Shown piece by piece: positions 26,402-34,806 of a stretch of 64,000 nucleotides of DNA. The notes below the pieces were generated by a model that worked only from the letters and a program-made list of their open reading frames with translations, was not told the origin of the DNA and did no database searches. The number at the start of each line of letters is the position of its first letter. The first letter of the stretch is position 1. The stretch covers positions 124,001-188,000 of the forward strand of contig NZ_MDHN01000021.1 in the NCBI RefSeq assembly GCF_001757105.1, given 5' to 3'. This DNA comes from Alteromonas confluentis. Lineage in GTDB: Bacteria; Pseudomonadota; Gammaproteobacteria; Enterobacterales; Alteromonadaceae. The translations under genes and the position numbers were made by a program.

Positions 26402-26589
26402 TCAGTCAGTTTTAAGGGTGACGCCTTTCTCTGGCAACGGTAAAGCCGTTTTGTAGCGAACTTGCTTCAGGGCAAAACTCGAACGAATACTCGATACACA
26501 AGGAATTTTGCTAATTCGGCGTGAGTGATACGAGCGTTGTCTTGCAATGCGCTCAAGATCTTTATATCTGTCTTATCGAGACTTACCAT
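26402..26589 (-). pseudogene. Lrp/AsnC-family regulator with an internal deletion
   Basis: The minus strand starts with a clear Lrp/AsnC N-terminus, [20 protein letters not shown] then ITHAELAK, the helix-turn-helix start. After that it jumps, in another frame, to a typical family C-terminus: [20 protein letters not shown], then [14 protein letters not shown] and TGA at 26402. Only about 26 N-terminal and 35 C-terminal residues remain of the usual 150-160, and the 188-base length is not a multiple of three, so the gene is dead. It diverges from an EamA exporter, the usual partner of such regulators, which has presumably lost its local control. Confidence 0.8.
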
Positions 26590-26721
26590 TATATTTTCTT
26601 CTAAAACCACAATTTAAAGAAAAATATTCTTTTATAGCGCCAATTTCAAGATTTTCAGGAAAAACTTTCTGGCCGAGCCAACGTAAACTTACCGCCCTAA
26701 AATGTTGGTTATCGAGGGTAT

Positions 26722-27684
26722 ATGAAATCTCCTGCAGCAACCGGACTTTCCAGTCAGGCTCCATCACTTTCTCTTTCTATCAGTGCTGCCCGTCAGGTCT
26801 GGGCGGTTATTCTTCTGGCACTGGCAATCATTGTGTTGGGTGGGAACTGGCCGGTAATGAAAACCGGTCTTCAATATGTTTCTCCGCTTTGGTTCTCTGC
26901 CCTGCGTTTTGCCACGGGTTGCGCCTGTTTGTTTGCGCTGCAATTGCTAACAGGAAAATGTCGACTACCCACAAAGCGGGATTTTCCTTTAATCGCCAGC
27001 GTCGGACTCGTTCAAATGATGATGTTCACGGCGTTGGGTTCCGTGGCCATGCAATCTGTCGATGCCGGCCGATCAGCCGTGTTGGGATATACCACGCCAT
27101 TGTGGGTTATGCCTGTTGCGGTTTTCGTGCTTGGTGAACGATTAACCCGTCGACAAACCATTGGCACCCTTGTGGGTTTGGCTGGGGTTTTGGTAATGCT
27201 GAATCCGATGGCAATAGACTGGCAAGATAGCAATGTGGTTGCGGGCAATATGCTGTTGCTGTTCTGTTCACTTTGTTGGGCAATGACAATTTTACATGTT
27301 CGCCATTACAAGGGTGATTCTTCAGCCTATGAACTGGCACCCTGGCAAATGCTCACTGCGACATTACCGCTATTTTTCATGGCTAGGCATATAGAAGGCC
27401 CCTTTGACATGACGGTGTCGGCAAACTTCTGGAGCGTAATGGCTTATGTAGGCCCTCTGGCTACTGCTTTTTGTTTTGTCATTATAAACAGTGCAAGCCG
27501 GTGGATGTCATCTTCAGCTATGTCTAACGCGATGCTCGGTGTGCCTGTTTCCGGTTTACTGCTGTCGGTGATTTTTCTGGGTGAAACGCTGTCTGTGAGT
27601 CTGGCTGCTGGTGGCGCAATTATTCTTTGCGGTATTGCAATTGTTTCGGTAAGAGCCAGTAGAACCAAAACAAAAAAGGCCTGA
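26722..27684 (+). CDS. EamA/DMT-family membrane transporter
   Basis: The 320-residue protein has about ten transmembrane helices arranged as two EamA repeats. Typical marks are 'ILGGNWPVMKTGLQYVSPLWFSALRF', 'GLVQMMMFTALGSVAMQSVDAGRSAVLGYTTPL' in the first half and 'GVPVSGLLLSVIFLGETLS' in the second. Family members export amino acids or other metabolites. The disrupted Lrp/AsnC gene diverges from it, which suggests an amino acid-related substrate that was once Lrp-controlled. A GAGGG ribosome site lies just before the ATG. Confidence 0.87.
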   Translation: MKSPAATGLSSQAPSLSLSISAARQVWAVILLALAIIVLGGNWPVMKTGLQYVSPLWFSALRFATGCACLFALQLLTGKCRLPTKRDFPLIASVGLVQMMMFTALGSVAMQSVDAGRSAVLGYTTPLWVMPVAVFVLGERLTRRQTIGTLVGLAGVLVMLNPMAIDWQDSNVVAGNMLLLFCSLCWAMTILHVRHYKGDSSAYELAPWQMLTATLPLFFMARHIEGPFDMTVSANFWSVMAYVGPLATAFCFVIINSASRWMSSSAMSNAMLGVPVSGLLLSVIFLGETLSVSLAAGGAIILCGIAIVSVRASRTKTKKA

Positions 27685-27747
27685 TAAACTCAGGCCCTTA
27701 AAAGGCAAGCGCTTTACAGTAAGGCTTTTCTGCGCGACAAGAACGGG

Positions 27748-29229
27748 TTAGTCACGCCACTGTTGATAAGCTTGCTCCAGCAGATTTAACTTGTTTTCCC
27801 TCACCTGCTTTTCAAGATGCGCTTTATCGTCGAATACCATCCAGTTTTGATTGTTATCAGAGACAGCTTGCCACAGCGGTAAACCCTTCCCATTGGGGTT
27901 ACCGTTTAGAATAAAATTACGCCAATATGCCTGCATGGCCTTTACTGCAGGCTCGTTGCCGGCAAATAATGCGCCGGTTTCAGAGCCGTGGCCAGCGCCT
28001 GGTTTATCGGATGGTGCTACGTCGAAGAAATACCGATATCCCGGCTGCCCCACATTGGCCATGGCGCGGGTAGTAATAGAGCCAGCCATGACATAACGCA
28101 TATCGCCAAACAAATGTTGAAATGGCAGTGCTGTCAAAGCAGGTTCGGCCAACCCGTAAGCAGCCGTTACTTTGTCCTTCACCGGCGTAATCATGGTTAG
28201 TAGTCGGCTTGGTGCGACACCAGCATAAGGGTAAACGCTACCGTCATAACTGTTACCGCCACTGATGTAAGGCACCGCGTGCTGCTTACCTTGTTCAAAT
28301 AATCTGGCTGGCTCATCGGTAAGGGTCATTCCGTCTACCACGGGTAAATGAAAACCGTCTATGGCGTGTACAAACGCGTTTGCGGGTGTTGCGTATAATG
28401 TTTCCAGCGAGGGTTGTAATGAGCCCGTTGCTTTTGTGGCAATGGCGCGGGAAATGGCTTCCGCACTGGCACTGCCCTTCACTGTGGCGACATCAGCGGT
28501 GCGTGGTAACGGCCAGCTACCATAACCACTTTGCGATATTGCCCCGCGAAACTGCCCTGCACCTTTCGCTGTCACCATCATCATTTGAATGGCCATGCCG
28601 CCCGCAGAGTTGCCAGCGATGGTTACCTTATCTGCGTCACCACCAAAACTGTCGATGTTGGTCTGCACCCACGCCAGCGCGGCAGTCATGTCCATAATAC
28701 TGAAATTTGCCCCTTCAGATTGTGCAAGTTGGCCATGTGAAAAAATGCCCAGCGCGCCCAGTCGATAATTAAACGACACAACCACCATGCCTTCTTTTAC
28801 CCAGCGCGCAACCACCTCTTCTGGTAAATCTCCTGCACCACCGACATAACCACCGCCGTGGATCCACACGAAAACGGGTAGCTTGCTATCAGCACTGACG
28901 TCTTGCGGCGTAAAGACATTAATAAAAAGGCAATCTTCGCTGGTATCCGCCTTGTTCCGTTGCGGGCAGCTGCTGCCATATTCGGTAGCCTTTAATGGGG
29001 TTGATGTGACCTCTTTTGCCTGCGGTGGTTGCCAGCGCAGTTTACCAACCGGCGCCTTTGCATACGGTATCCCTTTGAAAGCGTTAACCCCGTTGACATT
29101 CGTTCCCACAATGTCACCCGCCGGCGTATGGCGTAATGGCTGTTCTTGTGCCGCGCTTTGTGAAGTAAAGGCGACGGATGCAACAAGCAATGCTGCCGCT
29201 GAAAGAAACTTCCGGGAAGAAACGCCCAT
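27748..29229 (-). CDS. Type-B carboxylesterase (secreted)
   Basis: The 493-residue protein has a signal peptide ending at 'SQSAAQ'. Family blocks include 'FKGIPYAKAPVGKLRW', 'EDCLFINVFTPQ', 'PVFVWIHGGGYVGGAG' (oxyanion hole) and the nucleophile elbow 'IAGNSAGGMA', in which the usual Glu before Ser is Asn. 'GAGHGSETGALF' contains the catalytic His. The enzyme hydrolyses carboxylic esters in the periplasm or outside the cell. AAGGA precedes ATG 29229. It is convergent with the EamA gene and divergent from poxB. Physiological substrate unknown. Confidence 0.88.
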   Translation of the reverse strand: MGVSSRKFLSAAALLVASVAFTSQSAAQEQPLRHTPAGDIVGTNVNGVNAFKGIPYAKAPVGKLRWQPPQAKEVTSTPLKATEYGSSCPQRNKADTSEDCLFINVFTPQDVSADSKLPVFVWIHGGGYVGGAGDLPEEVVARWVKEGMVVVSFNYRLGALGIFSHGQLAQSEGANFSIMDMTAALAWVQTNIDSFGGDADKVTIAGNSAGGMAIQMMMVTAKGAGQFRGAISQSGYGSWPLPRTADVATVKGSASAEAISRAIATKATGSLQPSLETLYATPANAFVHAIDGFHLPVVDGMTLTDEPARLFEQGKQHAVPYISGGNSYDGSVYPYAGVAPSRLLTMITPVKDKVTAAYGLAEPALTALPFQHLFGDMRYVMAGSITTRAMANVGQPGYRYFFDVAPSDKPGAGHGSETGALFAGNEPAVKAMQAYWRNFILNGNPNGKGLPLWQAVSDNNQNWMVFDDKAHLEKQVRENKLNLLEQAYQQWRD

Positions 29230-29508
29230 AGATTATCCTTATTTACAGAGTTTTGTAGACGAGCTATCGATGATGCAGTTGAAAAATATGTTATCAAACT
29301 GCTGATTAGTAACAGTAAATTAACATCTTGGGCGTTGTATGTCTCGCCGAAATTGGTCCGATGCGTTTAATCTACCGAGGATGTGGACGAACAGAAAACC
29401 AACAGCCTCTTTGTCTGCGTATCAGTTTATACAGACCTCTTTTTCACACCTTCAACCCGGATGCGCATTCTCTGCTCCCGGGTTATTAAAGATATCAAGG
29501 ACATCATC

Positions 29509-31230
29509 ATGTCAAAAACGATTGCTGAGTATCTGGTAGACAGTTTGGCTAACGCGGGCATAACAAAGATTTGGGGCGTTACGGGTGACTCTCTCAATGG
29601 CATTAGCGACGCGCTGGAGAAACATAAATCGGTACAGTGGATTGGCACCCGACACGAAGAAGTCGCCGCTTTTGCTGCTGGCGCGGAAGGTCAGATCACA
29701 GGCAAGCTTGCTGTTTGTGCGGGTTCTTGCGGGCCCGGTAATATGCACCTTATTAACGGTGTGTACGACTGCCATCGTAGCCATGTTCCCACTTTGGTCA
29801 TTGCCAGCCATATTCCCTCTCATCAAATCGGTTCAGGCTATTTCCAGGAAACCAATCCCAAAATGCTGTTTTCCGAGTGCAGTGCTTATTGCGAAATGAT
29901 CACTTCGCCACAGCAGTTACCTTATGTCCTTGAAGTTGCCATGCGCACAGCCATTTTAGAGCAAGACGTAGCCGTTATCGTACTGCCTGGTGACGTCGCT
30001 TTGCTCGATGCGCCAACGGCTACAATGAATTGGCAAGCGCCGGCCTTGCCGACAATCACACCAAATGATGAAAGCATCGACGACATGGCGTTGCTGCTAA
30101 ACAATGCAGATCAAATCACCATTCTTGCGGGCGCAGGTTGTAAACATGCCCACAAAGAGCTTATTCATCTTGCTGAAACCCTCAAAGCGCCTATTGTTCA
30201 CGCGATGCGGGGCAAAGAGTTTGTAGAATACGATAACCCCTATGATGTTGGTATGACTGGTCTGATTGGCTTTTCGTCTGGCTATCACGCTATGGAAAAT
30301 GCCGACACGCTCATTGTGCTTGGAAGCGCTTTTCCTTATCGCGAATTCTATCCGCAAGACGCTACCATCATTCAGGTAGATAAATCGCCACTGGCATTGG
30401 GTGCTCATGCTAACGTTGACCTTGCTATTCAAGGTAATGTTAAAGAAACCTTGAAAGCCTTGTTGCCAAAGCTACAACGCAATGATGACGCCAGTTTCCT
30501 TAATGCTGCCAGAGACCACTATCACAGTGCGCGAAAGTCACTGGACAAACTTGCCCGTCCTTCAGACAACAAAACGCTAATTCATCCACAGTACCTCACT
30601 AAACTCATCGATGAGCATGCCGATGAAGACACCATTTTCACCTGTGATGTGGGCACACCGACGGTTTGGTCTGCCCGCTATCTCACCATGAATGGACAAC
30701 GCCGCTTGCTGGGTTCGTTTAATCATGGCTCGATGGCAAATGCCATGTCGCAAGCCATTGGGGCTCAGAGTATTGATAAGAATCGTCAGGTGGTTGCCCT
30801 GTGTGGCGACGGTGGTTTTTCGATGTTGATGGGCGATTTGCTTACGCTTAAACAGCATAAACTGCCGGTAAAATTGGTGGTGTTTGACAACCACTCACTC
30901 GGATTTGTCGCAATGGAAATGAAAGCCGCAGGTTTCTACTCACACGATACCGATTTGGATAACCCGGATTTTGCTGAGATAGCGAAAGGAGCCGGCATCG
31001 ATGCGGCCTGTGTGGAAAACGGCAGCGAACTGGAACAGGCAGTAAAAACCATGCTTGCCAGTGAAGGGCCTTATCTGTTGTCAGTGAAAACGGCAAAACA
31101 AGAACTGGCTATGCCACCGAAAGTGAAACTTGAACAGGCTAAAGGCTTTAGCCTCTATATGTTGAAAGCCATTTTGAATGGCGATGGTAATGCCTTGGTA
31201 GAGCTGGGAAAAACAAACCTGTTGAGATAA
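29509..31230 (+). CDS. poxB: Thiamine diphosphate-dependent pyruvate dehydrogenase (quinone)/pyruvate oxidase
   Basis: 573 residues from ATG 29509, which has AAGGA seven bases upstream; a longer upstream frame lacks a ribosome site. Three ThDP-enzyme domains are visible: the pyrimidine-binding domain ('[14 protein letters not shown]', '[18 protein letters not shown]', with catalytic Glu), the central FAD-binding domain ('[16 protein letters not shown]') and the PP domain ('[34 protein letters not shown]'). PoxB decarboxylates pyruvate to acetate and CO2 and feeds electrons to ubiquinone at the inner membrane. The C-terminus is compatible with a membrane-binding tail. Stand-alone gene. Confidence 0.88.
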   Translation: MSKTIAEYLVDSLANAGITKIWGVTGDSLNGISDALEKHKSVQWIGTRHEEVAAFAAGAEGQITGKLAVCAGSCGPGNMHLINGVYDCHRSHVPTLVIASHIPSHQIGSGYFQETNPKMLFSECSAYCEMITSPQQLPYVLEVAMRTAILEQDVAVIVLPGDVALLDAPTATMNWQAPALPTITPNDESIDDMALLLNNADQITILAGAGCKHAHKELIHLAETLKAPIVHAMRGKEFVEYDNPYDVGMTGLIGFSSGYHAMENADTLIVLGSAFPYREFYPQDATIIQVDKSPLALGAHANVDLAIQGNVKETLKALLPKLQRNDDASFLNAARDHYHSARKSLDKLARPSDNKTLIHPQYLTKLIDEHADEDTIFTCDVGTPTVWSARYLTMNGQRRLLGSFNHGSMANAMSQAIGAQSIDKNRQVVALCGDGGFSMLMGDLLTLKQHKLPVKLVVFDNHSLGFVAMEMKAAGFYSHDTDLDNPDFAEIAKGAGIDAACVENGSELEQAVKTMLASEGPYLLSVKTAKQELAMPPKVKLEQAKGFSLYMLKAILNGDGNALVELGKTNLLR

Positions 31231-31236
31231 TGTTTA

Positions 31237-31312
31237 ACCCGCATTGCATCGACAAATCGTTTTTCACCAACCCCTGTGAACTGAACAACATCGATACAAA
31301 AGCAATGCGGGT
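31237..31312. other. Long inverted repeat between poxB and the DUF3718 gene
   Basis: ACCCGCATTGC (31237-31247) and GCAATGCGGGT (31302-31312) are perfect 11-base arms around a 54-base loop. The loop has its own hairpin, TTCAC/GTGAA. No T run follows. It may protect the 3' ends of the two convergent transcripts or be a repetitive extragenic element. Confidence 0.4.
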
Positions 31313-31331
31313 AAAACCATTACCATGCTAA

Positions 31332-31667
31332 TTACTGAGCAGCGTTAAGGCTGGCTAAGTAATTTTCTTCTGAGTAGCGGCCACTAGTAATGAAATCGTT
31401 AACCGACTGCGGGTTCTCGCTGTACTGAGCAACGAAGCTGACAATAGGCATGTCGTTGCAGGTAATTTTGTTTTCAACATATTGCTTGGTTAGGCCCGCA
31501 TCTTTAATGGCAGAACGCAGCGCGAATTTATCGCCGGTAGCAGCAGTAACACAAATTTTTGAAGACGCCGCATCATCAGCAACATACAGTTCAGGCGTTG
31601 CCATTGCCGCACCAGTCAAACCAGAAAATAAACCTACTACCGCCAGAGTTTTCGCTAATACTTTCAT
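31332..31667 (-). CDS. DUF3718-family secreted protein
   Basis: The 111-residue protein has a signal peptide (MKVLAKTLAVVGLFSGLTGAAMA). The mature part has the family pattern 'KICVTAATGDKFALRSAIKDAG' and 'ENKITCNDMPIVSFVAQYSE', with two cysteines likely to form a disulfide. DUF3718 proteins are small periplasmic proteins frequent in Shewanella and Alteromonas; their function is unknown. AAGGA precedes the ATG. Monocistronic. Confidence 0.8.
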   Translation of the reverse strand: MKVLAKTLAVVGLFSGLTGAAMATPELYVADDAASSKICVTAATGDKFALRSAIKDAGLTKQYVENKITCNDMPIVSFVAQYSENPQSVNDFITSGRYSEENYLASLNAAQ

Positions 31668-31877
31668 AATTTATATCCTTTGCAATTATTTAAAGAGTGG
31701 AGCCGTTTGCTCCCTCTTCCTATCGCAAGGCGGATGCCAAAATTATTAATTTAATATTTTCAACGACTTACTAAAAAATCCGTCATTCCCCGATTCAAGA
31801 ATTAGCGATACTGACCAGCCTATTTTAAAAAACCACCATTTTTTAGTGTGATAGACATTTGACCAGCAGATTTTCAG

Positions 31878-31908
31878 TAAAAAAGAAAGAGCCGACAATG
31901 CCGGCTCT
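31878..31908 (-). terminator. Terminator of the GH3 gene
   Basis: AGAGCCG and CGGCTCT form a stem, extended by GC pairs in the loop. On the minus strand a TTTCTTTTTT run follows, 13 bases past the GH3 stop. Confidence 0.8.
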
Positions 31909-31920
31909 AAGTGGGGAAAT

Positions 31921-34329
31921 TTACTGCGCAGTAATTTCTTTCACCTTCGGTGAAGGGTTAAGCGTTACCGAGACTTTGTCTGCAACCACTGGCGTAGCCA
32001 AATTTATTGTGGCAGTAGCACGAATATCCGCCGACGATGCACCTAGCATAAGCGTGTATTCACCTGCATCGGCCACCCACGCCCGTTGCGCGGGGTTAAA
32101 CGAAGCCAGCAACTTAGGCGTAAGTGTAAACGTGACCGTTTCTGACTGCCCTGGGCGCAGCGCTGCGGTTTTTGTAAAGCCTTTCAATTCTTTAACAGGC
32201 TTCGCAAGACTCCCCTTCGGGGCTGAAACGTACAATTGAACCACTTCTTTACCCGCGGCATCCCCCTGATTAGAAATGGTGGCCGACAAGGTAACATTAC
32301 CGTTACCGTCGTTGCTGGTTACCTGTAAATCGCTGTAATTAAAGCTGCTGTACGACAAGCCATAGCCAAACGGATATGCTGGCGCAATGTTAAATGCATC
32401 ATAATAACGATACCCTACATAAACCCCATCTTCGTAATTTAGTTGGCTGTGATGACCCACGAACAATCCGATATAAGGGTCTGTTACCTCTTCATCGCTC
32501 ACATTGAATCCTGGAAATGAGTCAGACGACGCTACATCGGAATAAGACATGGGGAACGTTGTTGCCAGTTTGCCCGACGGATTAACTTTCCCTGTGAGCA
32601 CGTCGACCAATGCATTACCCGCCTCCTGGCCGCCCTGCCATGGCAGAACAATGGCATCGACTTTATCTCGCCAACTGGCCGTTTCAATCACGTTACCAAT
32701 GTTCAATGCCACCACCACTTTTTTCCCTTTTGCATGGAAAGCTTTTGACACTTTGGTGATCAGCGACTGTTCAGCATCAGTCAGGTCAAAATCGCCTTCA
32801 ACGCCGCGGTCCTGAAATTCACCGGCGTTGCGCCCTAAGGTTATCAAAGCGACGTCTGTGGAATTAGCGAGCTTTGCAACCATCGCCTCGCTGGGCTCAA
32901 ATTCTGGCAGCGGCGGCAACAAATCAAAGAAGTTTTTCTTTTCAGGTTGTTTGGCTTTTTCAGCCGCCATAAAGGCATCGTAGGATTTCTGCAGCGAGCG
33001 CTCGACTTTCAACGGACTGTTTTCCAGCCCCTGCACCAAAGAAACCGTGTAGGCTTCGTTAACATCACCACTACCGGTACCACCAGCAATGAATTCATAA
33101 GATGTGTTGCCAAAAGCAGCAACCGTTTGCGAACCGGTTAACGGCAGCGCATCTCCTTTATTTTTCAACAATACAACACCTTCAGCTGCCGCCTGACGGG
33201 CAACCTCAGCATGGCCTTTTAAGTCCGGCTTGTCAGAGTAGTCATAATGATTGAAAGACGGTGATGCAAACATCACGGTGAAAATTTTGCGCAGATTACG
33301 ATCAAGGGTACTTTCATCCAGAGTACCATTTTTCACCGCATCAATAATGGCCTGACGCTGATCTGGCATGCCCGGCATGATGAGATCGTTACCCGCCTGC
33401 ATTTGCGCTGGTGCGCTGTCGCCTGCAAACCAGTCCGTCATCACCAAACCTTCAAAGCCCCACTCTCCGCGCAGCACGTCTGTCAGTAGCACTTCGTCTT
33501 GCGAGGTATAGGTACCGTTTACCTTATTGTATGACGTCATAATTGCCCAAGGCTGGGACTCTTTTACCGCAATCTCGAATCCGCGTAGATACAGTTCACG
33601 ATAAGCACGCTCGTTCACATGCGCGTCCATCCACATGCGGCTGGTTTCCGCACTGTTAGTAACAAAGTGCTTAATGGTTGCGCCTACACCATTCGACTCA
33701 ATACCGTTAACAATTGATGCTGCCAGGTTGCCGCTCAGATAAGGATCTTCAGAATAGTATTCGAAGTTTCGCCCACCTAATGGGTTGTAGTGAATATTCA
33801 TGCCCGGTGCTAAGAAGATATCCGCACCATACTCTTTCACTTCTTCGCCCATGGCAGCTCCCACCTCGGCCACCAGCGTTTTGTCCCAACTGGACGCCAG
33901 CAAAGTGGCAATAGGAAAGGCTGTGGCATAGTAGGTAGCGTCGTCGTTTTCACGTTTTGGCTCAATACGCACGCCAGCAGGACCATCGGTTAATACCATT
34001 GCGGGAATGCCCAACTCAGGAATTTCGAAAGTAGAACCCGCCGCACCCGGCACTTTTTCAGAGCCGCCTACCCCACTTACAGAGAAACCGGTTCCAGTGA
34101 CCATTTTTACTTTCTGCTCAAGGGTCAACCGACTGATAAGATCATCTGCTCTAGCCGTTACAGGCGCACTGGTATCTTCATAAATATCCAGCTTGTTGTT
34201 GTGGTTTCGATCGTTAAATGACAATGCGTTTGGTCCTGCCTGTGATGCTACCTGCTGAACATCAGCAGAACAGCCCACCACGCCGGCTAAAGCACAGGCA
34301 ATTAAAGAAAATTGGAAACGGTTTCTCAT
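31921..34329 (-). CDS. GH3-family beta-glycosidase lipoprotein
   Basis: The 802-residue protein has a lipoprotein leader ending 'GVVGC', so Cys20 should be lipidated. The GH3 N-domain includes 'LTDGPAGVRIEPKR', 'LAPGMNIHYNPLGGRNFEYYSEDP', 'KHFVTNSAE' and the nucleophile Asp299 in 'GLVMTDWF'. The C-domain includes 'VVLLKNKGDALPL', and a fibronectin III-like module ends the protein ('VVQLYVSAPKGSLAKPVKELKGF'). The likely activity is beta-glucosidase or a related exo-glycosidase on oligosaccharides in the periplasm. It diverges from an Oar-like TonB receptor across two operator-like palindromes. Substrate not determined by sequence. Confidence 0.9.
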   Translation of the reverse strand: MRNRFQFSLIACALAGVVGCSADVQQVASQAGPNALSFNDRNHNNKLDIYEDTSAPVTARADDLISRLTLEQKVKMVTGTGFSVSGVGGSEKVPGAAGSTFEIPELGIPAMVLTDGPAGVRIEPKRENDDATYYATAFPIATLLASSWDKTLVAEVGAAMGEEVKEYGADIFLAPGMNIHYNPLGGRNFEYYSEDPYLSGNLAASIVNGIESNGVGATIKHFVTNSAETSRMWMDAHVNERAYRELYLRGFEIAVKESQPWAIMTSYNKVNGTYTSQDEVLLTDVLRGEWGFEGLVMTDWFAGDSAPAQMQAGNDLIMPGMPDQRQAIIDAVKNGTLDESTLDRNLRKIFTVMFASPSFNHYDYSDKPDLKGHAEVARQAAAEGVVLLKNKGDALPLTGSQTVAAFGNTSYEFIAGGTGSGDVNEAYTVSLVQGLENSPLKVERSLQKSYDAFMAAEKAKQPEKKNFFDLLPPLPEFEPSEAMVAKLANSTDVALITLGRNAGEFQDRGVEGDFDLTDAEQSLITKVSKAFHAKGKKVVVALNIGNVIETASWRDKVDAIVLPWQGGQEAGNALVDVLTGKVNPSGKLATTFPMSYSDVASSDSFPGFNVSDEEVTDPYIGLFVGHHSQLNYEDGVYVGYRYYDAFNIAPAYPFGYGLSYSSFNYSDLQVTSNDGNGNVTLSATISNQGDAAGKEVVQLYVSAPKGSLAKPVKELKGFTKTAALRPGQSETVTFTLTPKLLASFNPAQRAWVADAGEYTLMLGASSADIRATATINLATPVVADKVSVTLNPSPKVKEITAQ

Positions 34330-34354
34330 AAGTTTACTCTTGTAATTAGAACGA

Positions 34355-34368
34355 AGATATCGATGTCA
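34355..34368. promoter_or_regulatory. Operator-like site 1 before the GH3 gene
   Basis: AGATATCGATGTCA differs at two bases from the palindrome TGACATCGATGTCA. It lies 26 bases upstream of the GH3 start codon, a position suited to repression. Confidence 0.5.
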
Positions 34369-34450
34369 TTTAACAATAGAAATTTGTATCAATTTAAAAC
34401 GTAGCCCGCCAATTTCATTAGTTTACGGAAATATTAATCGGCAGAAATAA

Positions 34451-34464
34451 TGACATCGATATCA
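34451..34464. promoter_or_regulatory. Operator-like site 2 between GH3 and receptor genes
   Basis: TGACATCGATATCA differs at one base from the perfect palindrome. It matches the reverse complement of site 1 at 13 of 14 positions. The 96-base spacing is about nine helical turns and would allow looping. Confidence 0.5.
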
Positions 34465-34806
34465 TTATTGCTTATTTCGGTTGTTATTGAAAAGAAAAAG
34501 TTGCGTAAAGGTTAACAGGCAGTCGATTGGAGATAAGCATTTAACCGCCGTTGAACACAGGCTAATGTCGGTCTAAAAAGCGTGGGCGACAGAACCATTC
34601 AAAGTAAATTCCTAGTGTGACCAGTTACCCCTAACTTGCAGAAACTAAATAACTTTTCCCGTCATAGCTTTCATTATTAAGCTAAACGAACAGCAATATT
34701 ACGTTTTTAAGACAAAACAAATCTTGACCCTCTTTACACAATAGTGAAAGTTAGTCATTGGAAGGGAGTAGTTTCCAAATCTTTAATTCTTTAAAAGGTC
34801 ATAATA

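Larger units (their letters stand above)
34330..34806. promoter_or_regulatory. Divergent control region of the GH3 and TonB receptor genes
   Basis: The 477-base gap holds two operator-like sites (listed separately), 96 bases centre to centre, and no gene. The right-hand 340 bases are an AT-rich leader of the receptor gene. Confidence 0.5.

Noticed and set aside
27704-27716. AAGCGCTTTAC, resembling a LacI-type operator core
   Set aside because: It lies between convergent genes, past both stop codons, so it has no promoter to control.
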